A stretch of DNA of 64,000 bases from Roseibium sp. MMSF_3412 (GTDB taxonomy: Bacteria; Pseudomonadota; Alphaproteobacteria; Rhizobiales; Stappiaceae), in NCBI RefSeq assembly GCF_030733265.1, contig NZ_JASHJI010000007.1, positions 124,001 through 188,000 of the forward strand. The letters run 5' to 3'. Shown one piece after another: positions 28,072 to 36,243 of the stretch. The translations under genes were made by a program, and so were the position numbers. Below the pieces are notes generated by a model. The model did no database searches. It was given only the letters and a program-made list of their open reading frames with translations, and had not been told where the DNA came from. Position 1 is the first letter of the stretch; every line of letters starts with the position of its first letter.

Positions 28072-28626
28072 ATGAAACGCGTCATGATCGTCGGTGGCCC
28101 GGGGTCCGGGAAAAGCACGCTCGCGCGCCGTTTGGGCGAACGGACCGGCCTGCCTGTCTTTCATATGGACAAGATCCACTGGTGTGCCGGATGGGTGGAG
28201 CGGGCACGTGACGAAAAGGATCGCATGACCCATGAGGTGCACATTCAGGACCGGTGGATCTTTGAAGGCGGACATTCAAGCACCTATCCCGAACGGGTCG
28301 CCAGGGCCGACACGTTCGTCTGGCTCGATGTTCCCGTCGGATTGCGTATCTTCAGGGTTCTGAAAAGATCTGTCGTCAACTACGGAACAACACGTCCTGA
28401 TCTCGCCGACGGCTGTCCTGAGCGGCTTGATTTTCAGACGATCGAATTTCTCAGGTTCATTTGGCGCACGCGGCATTCCGCACGCGCCAAGCTGCTTGCG
28501 GTCTATCAGGAGCCCCCTCGGCACCTGAAAGTGTTCAGATTGACAAACAGGGTTGAATTTGAAGCTTTTTTGAGAACATGTGCAGAGCGCGGCGACCGGG
28601 ATTTGCACGGCACCGGCACAGTTTGA
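28072..28626 (+). CDS. P-loop nucleoside/nucleotide kinase-like protein (FlaR / topology-modulation type)
   Basis: A 184-residue P-loop protein starting MKRVMIVGGPGSGKSTLARR, with a classical Walker A motif. HMDKIHWCAGWVERARDE follows, as in adenylate-kinase-like proteins annotated as DNA topology modulation protein FlaR. WIFEGGHSSTYPERVARAD (about 60-80) and FVWLDVPVGLRIFRVLKR fit the Walker B-like and lid regions. Substrate is unknown. It ends 7 bases before the ThiE-like gene and is probably co-transcribed with it. Confidence 0.83.
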   Translation: MKRVMIVGGPGSGKSTLARRLGERTGLPVFHMDKIHWCAGWVERARDEKDRMTHEVHIQDRWIFEGGHSSTYPERVARADTFVWLDVPVGLRIFRVLKRSVVNYGTTRPDLADGCPERLDFQTIEFLRFIWRTRHSARAKLLAVYQEPPRHLKVFRLTNRVEFEAFLRTCAERGDRDLHGTGTV

Positions 28627-28633
28627 GGGAAAC

Positions 28634-29248
28634 ATGCAACTCGATCCATTTTACCCGATTGTCGACAGTTCAGCCTGGGTCGAGCGCCTTGTACCGCTGG
28701 GGGTGAGGCTGCTGCAGTTGCGTATCAAGGATGCGGCCAGCGAAGACGTTCTTCGAGAGGAAATCGCAGCTTCCAGGGTGCTATGCGAAAAACACGGTTG
28801 CCAGTTGATCGTGAACGACCACTGGCGGCTTGCGATCGATGAGGGCTGTGACTTTGTGCATCTGGGACAGGAAGACCTGGACGGTGCGGATATCGATGCC
28901 ATTCGTCGTGCCGGCATTCGCCTTGGCGTGTCCACCCATGATGGCGCGGAACTTAAAACTGCACTTGCCGTCGAACCCGACTACATCGCACTTGGCCCGG
29001 TCTTCCAAACCAGTTCGAAATCCTTGAAATGGGCACCGCAGGGGCTTGGAAAAGTGATGGGCTGGAAGGAGCAGGTCGGAAATCTGCCCCTTGTTGCTAT
29101 TGGCGGCATCACCCTGGAAAAGGCCGGAGAGGTTCTGCGGAACGGTGCGGACAGCATCGCGGTTATCAGCGACGTCACGCGCCACCGGGACCCGGAGCAG
29201 CGGACAAGGGACTGGATCGAAGAAACGCGTGACTGGCGCGGCGTATGA
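28634..29248 (+). CDS. thiE: Thiamine phosphate synthase
   Basis: A 204-residue TIM-barrel enzyme that joins HMP-pyrophosphate and thiazole phosphate to thiamine phosphate. It shows LLQLRIKD (phosphate/pyrophosphate strand), CQLIVNDHWRLAIDEGCDFV, HLGQEDLD, LGVSTHDGAEL, DYIALGPVFQTSSK and VAIGGITLEKA, all in the usual ThiE order. ATG at 28634 follows GAGGGAAAC. It lies behind a P-loop kinase gene; no other thiamine genes or TPP riboswitch were seen. Confidence 0.93.
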   Translation: MQLDPFYPIVDSSAWVERLVPLGVRLLQLRIKDAASEDVLREEIAASRVLCEKHGCQLIVNDHWRLAIDEGCDFVHLGQEDLDGADIDAIRRAGIRLGVSTHDGAELKTALAVEPDYIALGPVFQTSSKSLKWAPQGLGKVMGWKEQVGNLPLVAIGGITLEKAGEVLRNGADSIAVISDVTRHRDPEQRTRDWIEETRDWRGV

Positions 29249-29255
29249 GCAAGGC

Positions 29256-30134
29256 TCAGAAAAGTGCTCTATCGCGCGCGACCTGATCGCGTAGAAAGTC
29301 CTGGACGGCTGCAACGTGCCGGAGCGGACGCGAACTTTCGTGGGTGACCATCCAGTAGGCGCGCCTCAGTTTCATGGCCGGGAGAACCGACACAAGGCCG
29401 GGGTCTTCGCGCGCGATAAAATCGTGCAGGATGCCGATGCCCGCACCGCCGCGCACGGCCTCTGTCTGTCCGAGGGCGGACGCGATTTCGAAGCGTGCCG
29501 TCCAGTCCTTGCTGAATTCGGTCCCGTAGTTCAGTTGCGGAGAGTAGAGGAGATCCTCAACGTAACCGATAAGATCGTGCGCGCTTAGGTCGCCTGGTTC
29601 GGTCGGTGTGCCATGTTCGCTCAGGTAGGCTCTGGAGGCATAGAGACCGAGCGCATAGTCAACCAGTTTGCCGGCGACCAGACGACCGGTTTCGGGCCGG
29701 TCGATTGTGACTGCGATGTCCGCCTCTCGGCGTGACAGGGAAAAGGACCGGGCAACCGGAACAAGCTGGACCGTCAGGCCGGGGTGTCTTTCGGTCAGCT
29801 TGCCGAGCCTGGGCGCGAGATAGGCGACACCGAAACCGTCCGGGGCGCCTATACGCACGGTTCCGGCGATTTCAGGCGTGTCACCGCCAAGATCTGCTTC
29901 GGCAGCGACCGCCTCTGCTTCCATGCGTTCGGCGCGCTCGAAAAAGCGGCTTCCTGCCTCCGTGAGCAGACAACCGGATGTCGAGCGGTCAAAGAGCCTT
30001 GCACCCAGGCTTTCTTCCAGAGACGTAAGGCGTCTCGCCACCGTGGCGTGGTTGACGCCAAGACGTTTCGCGGCGGCCAGAATCTGCCCGGTTCGGGCGA
30101 TCGAAAGAAAAATTCTGATGTCATCCCAGTTCAT
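29256..30134 (-). CDS. LysR-family transcriptional regulator
   Basis: A 292-residue regulator beginning MNWDDIRIFLSIARTGQILA. The helix-turn-helix covers about residues 1-60 (AAAKRLGVNHATVARRLTSL, LFDRSTSGCLLTEAG) and the substrate-binding-like effector domain about 90-290. The frame is open 1.7 kb further upstream, antisense to mmsA; the start at 30134 is set by domain similarity. It is divergent from mmsA across 279 bases, so control of mmsA or itself is plausible. It is convergent with thiE. Confidence 0.93.
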   Translation of the reverse strand: MNWDDIRIFLSIARTGQILAAAKRLGVNHATVARRLTSLEESLGARLFDRSTSGCLLTEAGSRFFERAERMEAEAVAAEADLGGDTPEIAGTVRIGAPDGFGVAYLAPRLGKLTERHPGLTVQLVPVARSFSLSRREADIAVTIDRPETGRLVAGKLVDYALGLYASRAYLSEHGTPTEPGDLSAHDLIGYVEDLLYSPQLNYGTEFSKDWTARFEIASALGQTEAVRGGAGIGILHDFIAREDPGLVSVLPAMKLRRAYWMVTHESSRPLRHVAAVQDFLRDQVARDRALF

Positions 30135-30413
30135 GGCTTCCGATCCGACGTCGCTTGTATCCCGCACCACCGGGCTTGACCCGGCTAACCGCGCCGTATT
30201 CTCTGGTCTCAAGGAACCTCCGGCATCAGCCGGACCAGTGCATGGACAGGCGCAGAAAATCCTGCAACTGAATGCCATAACTTCAAAATTTGCACAACAG
30301 ATCCGGAAAACTGGATCTTGTTTGTAACAAAAATAAAAGCGACAAAGATCGCAATCAGAGTGTACACAAGGCCGCGCCGTGAAACCGGCTTCGGTTGATT
30401 GGGAGAGATTGAA

Positions 30414-31913
30414 ATGCAGAAAATCGGTCACTTTATCGACGGCAAGCATGTCGAGGGCACGTCGGGCCGTTACACCGACGTCTACAATCCGGCGACAGGT
30501 GAAGTTCAGGCACAGGTAGCACTCGCCAGCCAGGCCGAGATGGACGCCGCTGTCGCCAATGCTGCCGAAGCACAGCTTGGCTGGGCCGCGACCAACCCGC
30601 AGCGCCGCGCCCGCGTCATGATGAAGTTCGTCGACCTCCTGAACCGGGACATGGACAAACTGGCCGAAGCACTCTCCCGTGAGCACGGCAAAACGCTTCC
30701 GGACGCCAAGGGCGACATTATACGCGGCCTTGAAGTGGCCGAGTTCTGCATCGGTGCTCCGCATCTTCTGAAAGGTGAGTACACCGAAGGCGCGGGACCG
30801 GGCATCGACATGTATTCTATGCGCCAGCCGCTGGGTGTTGTCGCCGGCATTACGCCGTTCAACTTCCCGGCCATGATCCCGATGTGGAAGTTCTGCCCGG
30901 CGATTTCCTGCGGCAACGCCTTTATTCTGAAGCCGTCCGAACGTGATCCCTCCGTGCCGATCATGCTTGCAGAACTCATGATCGAAGCCGGTCTGCCGGC
31001 CGGTGTCCTCAACGTGGTCAATGGTGACAAGAGCGCCGTTGACGCGATCTGCGACGACGAGACCATTCAGGCGGTCGGTTTTGTCGGCTCGACACCGATC
31101 GCGCAGTATGTCTATTCCCGGGCAACGGCAAACGGAAAGCGCGCCCAGTGTTTCGGCGGGGCCAAGAACCACATGATCATTATGCCGGATGCCGATCTGG
31201 ATCAGGCCGCCGACGCCCTTGTCGGCGCAGGCTACGGCGCGGCCGGTGAACGCTGCATGGCGGTTTCCGTTGCGGTTCCGGTCGGTGAAACAACCGCGAA
31301 CGCACTCATCGAAAAGCTGGCGCCGAAGGTCGAAGCTCTGAAGATCGGTCCCTACACGGCAGGCAACGATGTGGATTTCGGTCCGCTGGTGACCAAGGAG
31401 GCACTCGGACGTGTCCGCGGGCTTGTCGACCAGGGCGTCAGGGAAGGCGCGAACCTCGTTGTGGACGGGCGCGATTTCTCCATGCAGGGCTATGAGAACG
31501 GGTTCTTCATGGGTGGCTGCCTGTTCGACAACGTGACCAAGGACATGGATATCTACAAAACCGAGATCTTCGGCCCGGTTCTGTCCGTTGTCCGCGCGGA
31601 AAGCTACGAAGAGGCACTCGATCTGCCGCTCAGCCACGAATACGGCAACGGCACCGCGATCTTCACCCGCGACGGTGATACGGCACGCGATTTCGCGTCC
31701 CGCATCAATATCGGCATGGTCGGCATCAATGTTCCGATCCCGGTGCCGCTCGCCTATCACACATTCGGTGGCTGGAAGAAATCCGGTTTCGGCGATCTGA
31801 ACCAGCATGGTCCGGACGGCTTCAAGTTCTACACCCGCACCAAGACGGTGACCTCGCGGTGGCCGTCAGGCCTGAAAGACGGGGCGGAATTCGTGATTCC
31901 GACCATGAAGTAA
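30414..31913 (+). CDS. mmsA: CoA-acylating methylmalonate-semialdehyde dehydrogenase
   Basis: A 499-residue NAD-dependent enzyme oxidising (methyl)malonate semialdehyde to propionyl- or acetyl-CoA in valine, inositol or beta-alanine breakdown. Landmarks: MQKIGHFIDGKHVEGTSGRY, GVVAGITPFNFPAMIPMWKF, FVGSTPIAQYVYSRA, CFGGAKNHMIIMPDADLDQA, and GAAGERCMAVSVAVPVG with the catalytic Cys. The C-terminus is complete (GGWKKSGFGDLNQHG). ATG follows GGGAGAGATTGAA. A strong terminator closes the transcript. Confidence 0.96.
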   Translation: MQKIGHFIDGKHVEGTSGRYTDVYNPATGEVQAQVALASQAEMDAAVANAAEAQLGWAATNPQRRARVMMKFVDLLNRDMDKLAEALSREHGKTLPDAKGDIIRGLEVAEFCIGAPHLLKGEYTEGAGPGIDMYSMRQPLGVVAGITPFNFPAMIPMWKFCPAISCGNAFILKPSERDPSVPIMLAELMIEAGLPAGVLNVVNGDKSAVDAICDDETIQAVGFVGSTPIAQYVYSRATANGKRAQCFGGAKNHMIIMPDADLDQAADALVGAGYGAAGERCMAVSVAVPVGETTANALIEKLAPKVEALKIGPYTAGNDVDFGPLVTKEALGRVRGLVDQGVREGANLVVDGRDFSMQGYENGFFMGGCLFDNVTKDMDIYKTEIFGPVLSVVRAESYEEALDLPLSHEYGNGTAIFTRDGDTARDFASRINIGMVGINVPIPVPLAYHTFGGWKKSGFGDLNQHGPDGFKFYTRTKTVTSRWPSGLKDGAEFVIPTMK

Positions 31914-31936
31914 CACGCATCAGAAAGATGCAAAGA

Positions 31937-31964
31937 AAACGGCGCCAGTGGCGCCGTTTTTTTT
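31937..31964. terminator. Bidirectional Rho-independent terminator after mmsA
   Basis: AAAACGGCGCC-AG(T)-GGCGCCG followed by eight T on the plus strand. On the minus strand the stem is followed by TTTT. It serves mmsA and also sits immediately after the stop codon (31963-31965) of the convergent small gene, whose stop lies in the T-tract. Confidence 0.93.
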
Positions 31965-32322
31965 ATGCTGCTGCAGCCGGCGCTTCGACAGTACGGTCGG
32001 GTGCATAGTGTGACATGGTCACAACGGCATCGATTTCAGCGAGGAGAGCAACGAACGTCTGGTCGCTCATGATCTTCTCGGAAGCAGCCTTTGCGCAGGC
32101 CAGGTCCTGCCAGAAAACGACATCGGCGAACATGCCGTCGTCTTCAACGGCTTCATAGGCCGTCCAGGAGACAAAACCTTCGAATTGCCTTGCAATGTCC
32201 TGTGCCGCCCGCCGTGCCAAGCGGGCTTTGTCCTTGTTCTTGACCTTGAAAACAACGAGTTCCAGGCAGGGATGTGTCATGACTTGCTCCATGAATTCTG
32301 TGATTTCAACCGTGACGACCAT
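31963..32322 (-). CDS. Hypothetical ferredoxin-like/antibiotic-monooxygenase-fold protein
   Basis: A 119-residue protein starting MVVTVEITEF. The middle (LELVVFKVKNKDKARLARRA, FEGFVSWTAYEAVEDDGMFA, DVVFWQDLACAKAASEKI) has the beta-alpha-beta order of dimeric alpha/beta-barrel (ABM-like) proteins. The tail is Ala/Pro-rich. Function is unknown; a small oxidoreductase or a stress protein is possible. ATG at 32322 follows GGAGG. It is divergent from cydD and convergent with mmsA. Confidence 0.75.
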   Translation of the reverse strand: MVVTVEITEFMEQVMTHPCLELVVFKVKNKDKARLARRAAQDIARQFEGFVSWTAYEAVEDDGMFADVVFWQDLACAKAASEKIMSDQTFVALLAEIDAVVTMSHYAPDRTVEAPAAAA

Positions 32323-32536
32323 CGCACAGGCCTCCTGACAGCGTCCCGTCAGCACATCTCGCGGCACCGTGCGCCAAAAAGTCCCGAGAGTTTCATTTGC
32401 CCCATTCTGGCGAAACGGGAATGGTCGTTGTAAGACGACATGCAAGGAGACAATGTTTGCTGGCTCCTGTGAATTTTTTTGAGAGGCCGCTCGTTTGAAA
32501 GACCACTTTGAATGGTTTTGACGGACATCAGGGGCG

Positions 32537-34318
32537 TTGGGACGGGGTTTGGGAAAAGACGCGAAAAAAGGTTGTGAGATCGGAGGGCCGGATAACAGCG
32601 ACAGGAAAGCGCTGACCCGGGCAGGGTCCGTTCTGGCGCTTGCTGATCTGTTGTGGGTGCCGCAGGCAGGTCTCCTCGCATGGTCTTTGGGAGCAGTGCT
32701 GTCGCAGTCGGTCGGGGCTTCGGACACGCAGACCCTGCCCATGGATGTCGTCCTCGTGGCTGCCGTCTCGGTGATCCTGATCGCCGTTGTCCGTGTCTTC
32801 CTTCAAAAACACGCCCGGGACATCGCTCGGCGCACGGCACGCAACATCCAGGAACGCGCCAGATCCGCCTTGCTGTTCGCCGCTGTGGCGCGATCGCCTT
32901 CGGAGAGCTTTCCCTCGTCCGGGGCCTTTGCCGCGCATGTCGTCGACCAGGTCGATCTGCTGGGTCCCTACTATAGAAACTTCATGCCGCAATACATGCG
33001 GCTGAAGCTTGTCCCGATCGGCATCGTCCTGATCACGGCCTGGTTCAGCTGGCTCGCGGCCTTGATCCTGCTTGTCTGTGGCCCGGTGATACCGGTGTTC
33101 ATGGCGCTGATCGGATCCCGTGCAAAGGCAGCGAGCGAGGAACAGCAAGAAGAACTGACGCGTCTCAGCGGTTTGTTGCTGGACCGGATCAGGGGACTTG
33201 AAACGCTGACCGTTTTCGGTGCGCTCGACCGTACCAGGTCAGATATCCATGACGCGGGAGAACGCTTCAGGCTGGGCACGATGAAGGTTCTGAAGGTGGC
33301 CTTTCTGTCTTCAACGGTGCTGGAACTCTTTTCCGCGCTCGGTATTGCCTTTTCTGCGGTTTACGTGGGTTTTACGCTGCTGGGCGACCTCGATATCGGC
33401 ACCTGGGGTACGCCCCTCGGTTATGCCGGCGGCCTGTTTGTTCTCCTGCTTGCACCGGAATTCTTTGCTCCTCTGCGCGCCTTTTCCGCCGCCTATCACG
33501 ACCGCGCTGCCGGTCTCGCAGCTTCCCGCAAGTTGTCCGAACTTCTTGCGGAGATGCAAGCCGGCGGTCCCGAAGAAAAGCCGGCAAGCAACGGTACACA
33601 GGAAAGCGGGACAGGGCAGGGCTCCTTGAATCGGTGCGATCCACCTGCAATTTCGTTCACGAACCTGTCGATCACCCTTTCAGGCAGACCGGTATTCGAT
33701 CGATTCACGTTCAGCATCGCACCAGCCGAAACTGTCTTGCTTGCTGGCAAAAGCGGGCGTGGAAAATCGACCCTTCTCGACTGCGTTCTCGGGTTCCGGA
33801 CACCGGATACAGGTCAGGTGCTGCTTGATGGCACCGATGTGCGCTTTTTGGCAAGGGAGCTTCGGTCGAGCGTGATGTGGCTCGCACAGGCACCAAGACT
33901 GTTCCATGGCTCCGTCAAGGCGAACCTCCTCAAGGGGCATTCAAGCCCGGACGCGATCACTTCGGACGAGATATGGGACGCGTTGCGCCTGGCAGGAGCG
34001 GAAGACCTCGTAAGGCGGTTGCCGCAGGGGCTTTCGACCCGCATCGGAGAAAACGGCTTCGGTCTGTCCGTTGGCGAAATCCGGCGCATTGCACTGGCGC
34101 GCGCGGCATTGCGGTCCGATGCCGCGTTGCTTCTCGCCGATGAACCGACGGCAGGTCTGGACAGGGAGACCGCCGCCGATGTCGTCAATGGCCTGCAACG
34201 CCTGGCAAAGGCCAGAACAACGCTCGTTGCCTCGCATGATGCTACGGTTCTGGGGTTGCCAGGCCGTTTGCTTGACCTGGACAAGCTTGGCGCCCGTGAA
34301 CTGGAGCCGGCAAAGTGA
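32537..34318 (+). CDS. cydD: Thiol reductant ABC exporter subunit CydD
   Basis: A 593-residue half-transporter that, with CydC, exports glutathione/cysteine to the periplasm for assembly of cytochrome bd and c-type cytochromes. Six TM helices occupy about residues 30-320, then the ATPase domain: Walker A LLAGKSGRGKSTLLDCVLGF, signature LSVGEIRRIALARA (Val-Gly-Glu variant of SGGQ), Walker B ALLLADEPTAGLD and the H-loop SHD. The start is TTG at 32537 or 32549, with AGGGGCG before the first; no ATG is available upstream of the domain. The stop overlaps cydC as GTGA. Confidence 0.95.
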   Translation: MGRGLGKDAKKGCEIGGPDNSDRKALTRAGSVLALADLLWVPQAGLLAWSLGAVLSQSVGASDTQTLPMDVVLVAAVSVILIAVVRVFLQKHARDIARRTARNIQERARSALLFAAVARSPSESFPSSGAFAAHVVDQVDLLGPYYRNFMPQYMRLKLVPIGIVLITAWFSWLAALILLVCGPVIPVFMALIGSRAKAASEEQQEELTRLSGLLLDRIRGLETLTVFGALDRTRSDIHDAGERFRLGTMKVLKVAFLSSTVLELFSALGIAFSAVYVGFTLLGDLDIGTWGTPLGYAGGLFVLLLAPEFFAPLRAFSAAYHDRAAGLAASRKLSELLAEMQAGGPEEKPASNGTQESGTGQGSLNRCDPPAISFTNLSITLSGRPVFDRFTFSIAPAETVLLAGKSGRGKSTLLDCVLGFRTPDTGQVLLDGTDVRFLARELRSSVMWLAQAPRLFHGSVKANLLKGHSSPDAITSDEIWDALRLAGAEDLVRRLPQGLSTRIGENGFGLSVGEIRRIALARAALRSDAALLLADEPTAGLDRETAADVVNGLQRLAKARTTLVASHDATVLGLPGRLLDLDKLGARELEPAK

Positions 34319-35958
34319 GGGCGGTCAGGCAAATTGTAAGGCGTCAGGCCACGTATGACCGTTTTCATTTCTGGATCGGTATTCTTGTCGCCGTGTTACC
34401 TGCGGCTGCCGGCATACTGCTCCTGGGTGTTTCCGGGTGGTTCATCACGGCAGCAGCGATCGCCGGTCTGAGTGGAGCGTTCCTCAACATATTCGCGCCA
34501 AGCGCAATTATCCGTGCCCTCGCGATTGTCAGGACTGCAGGGCGCTATGGCGAGCGTCTGCTGACCCACGACGCGACCTTTCGCTTTCTGGGCGATCTCC
34601 GTAACCGGCTGTTCGCGCTCCATTCTTCGACAGCGCTGCAGGGTCGCCGGTCCGGTTTGCTGCTGAACCGCTTGACGGCGGACATTGCGGCGCTTGATGC
34701 GATTTACCTTCGTCTCGTTGTTCCCGGCGCGGTCGCGGTGGTCATATTGACCTGTCTTCTCGTGTTCTGGGCTTCCGTTTCGGCGCCGGTGTTCCTGGCG
34801 GGTCTCGTGTTCGTTCTGGCGTGGACCTTTTTGGCATTCCGTTCGTTTGCGCGGCCCGACAACAACAGCGCGCGCCGCGCCGACGCCGCGTCCGAAGCAA
34901 TGCGCCTGCGTGCAGCGGATATGGCGGCGGGCCGGCGGGATCTTGCAGTCTATGGCGGGATGGACGCGGCGGCTGACAATATCGTTGATGCCGGCCACCG
35001 GCTTGAGCGGGCCGAAGACCTTCTCGAAGGGCGGGCCGAGACAACATCAGCGGTCTCAAGCCTCGTCGGGCAGACCTTTCTGGCGGCAATGCTGACGGTT
35101 TGCGTGCTCGGTGTTGAGGACGGTTCCATCAGCGTCGCCTTCGCCGTCGGTCTCGTACTCGTCGTGATCGCACTGCCGGAAATCATTTCGGTGATGCTTG
35201 CCGGACTTGAAAATCTGCCTCGCATGTCGTTGGCCGCCGGGCGTGCCACTAAAGCTGGACAGGCTCCGTCGGGCAGCGGCGAGGCGCAAACTGGCATCGA
35301 AGATCCGAAACCGTGCACCGCAGACGTTCTGCGTTTTCGCGGGATTTCCTATCGCTATGAAGGTGCCGCCAAGAACGTTTTGGACGGTTTGTCGTTTGAA
35401 ATTGGTCCCGGCGAGATCGTCGCCGTTGCCGGGCGCAGCGGGTGTGGCAAAAGCACCATTGCCGCGCTTGCGGCCCGGCTGATCGGGCCCCGCAACGGGC
35501 ACATTCTGCTGAATGGGCGTCGGGTCGATGATTACCGGGAAGACGAACTTCGCCGCACGGTTACGGTCGTCAGCCAGCGCCCGTATCTGTTCAACGACAC
35601 GCTCGCGGCGAATTTGCGTCTGGCCGATCCTCGGGCAACAGACGCGGAGCTTTGGCATGCCCTGGAGCAATCCGCGCTGGCAGAACGCATTGCCGCCGGC
35701 AGAGACGGACTGTCCGCCGTTCTCGGAGAAGGCGGGCTGGGATTGTCCGGTGGCGAACAGCGCAGACTTGCGCTTGCCCGGGCATTCCTCACCCGGCCTG
35801 CTCTATTCGTTCTGGACGAAATGACGGAAGGTCTCGACGAGGAAACCGCCGAAGATGTTCTCGGCAGGTTTCTGGAATACCGGGGGAAATCGGCCGTGTT
35901 GATGATCGCGCACAAACAGCGCGAACTGGATGCCGCCGATCGTGTTCTGCACTTGTAA
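34315..35958 (+). CDS. cydC: Thiol reductant ABC exporter subunit CydC
   Basis: A 547-residue partner of CydD. TM region about residues 15-300 (WIGILVAVLPAAAGILLLGV, FNIFAPSAI-like, RYGERLLTHDATFRFLGDLR). The ATPase domain from about 345 has VAVAGRSGCGKSTIAALAAR, signature LSGGEQRRLALARAF, Walker B LFVLDEMTEGLDEETAEDVL and the H-loop AHKQ. It begins with GTG, overlapping the cydD stop by 4 bases, which argues for translational coupling. cydABX follow 285 bases downstream, so the exporter and the oxidase it serves are clustered. Confidence 0.95.
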   Translation: MRAVRQIVRRQATYDRFHFWIGILVAVLPAAAGILLLGVSGWFITAAAIAGLSGAFLNIFAPSAIIRALAIVRTAGRYGERLLTHDATFRFLGDLRNRLFALHSSTALQGRRSGLLLNRLTADIAALDAIYLRLVVPGAVAVVILTCLLVFWASVSAPVFLAGLVFVLAWTFLAFRSFARPDNNSARRADAASEAMRLRAADMAAGRRDLAVYGGMDAAADNIVDAGHRLERAEDLLEGRAETTSAVSSLVGQTFLAAMLTVCVLGVEDGSISVAFAVGLVLVVIALPEIISVMLAGLENLPRMSLAAGRATKAGQAPSGSGEAQTGIEDPKPCTADVLRFRGISYRYEGAAKNVLDGLSFEIGPGEIVAVAGRSGCGKSTIAALAARLIGPRNGHILLNGRRVDDYREDELRRTVTVVSQRPYLFNDTLAANLRLADPRATDAELWHALEQSALAERIAAGRDGLSAVLGEGGLGLSGGEQRRLALARAFLTRPALFVLDEMTEGLDEETAEDVLGRFLEYRGKSAVLMIAHKQRELDAADRVLHL

Positions 35959-35967
35959 AAAGTGCGC

Positions 35968-36006
35968 AGAGGTCGACAAAGCTCGGCGAAAGGCGCTCTT
36001 TTTTTT
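35968..36006 (+). terminator. Possible weak terminator after cydC
   Basis: A run of nine T (about 35998-36006) follows a poorly paired GC-rich segment starting ten bases after the cydC stop (GTGCGC and GGCGC can pair). If real, it separates cydDC from the cydA promoter. The stem is imperfect. Confidence 0.35.
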
Positions 36007-36209
36007 CAAAGATGACGTCGCGTTTTTCTGCGATTTCTGGTTGTCCAATACGACTTGTCGCATTGACCTGACAGCTGGCCTGAGCCACCATCCGGACTCG
36101 GTAGCCTATTGCTCTTAACGGTTTTTTTGACGGGAAAAGACAAACATTTTGTCCGGCGACACGTGCGCCGTTGAGCAACATGTCAGTTGAGAGCAGCCCT
36201 GACTTGAGG

Positions 36210-36230
36210 TTCAGACCCTGAGGGTCTGAA
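36210..36230 (+). promoter_or_regulatory. Perfect inverted repeat immediately upstream of cydA
   Basis: TTCAGACCCT-G-AGGGTCTGAA is a perfect 10-bp dyad ending 13 bases before the cydA ATG, just before the ribosome binding site AAGGGGG. It could be a repressor operator or an mRNA hairpin controlling access to the ribosome binding site. No FNR/ANR box was recognised. The cognate factor is unknown. Confidence 0.6.
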
Positions 36231-36243
36231 AAGGGGGAATGCA

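Noticed and set aside
30135..31808. N-terminal extension of the minus-strand LysR frame across mmsA (850-aa frame)
   Set aside because: The added 560 residues are antisense to mmsA and have no family match; LysR similarity begins exactly at 30134.
36041..36209. FNR/ANR box before cydA
   Set aside because: Partial TTGAG and CAAC pieces do not form the TTGAT-N4-ATCAA dyad.
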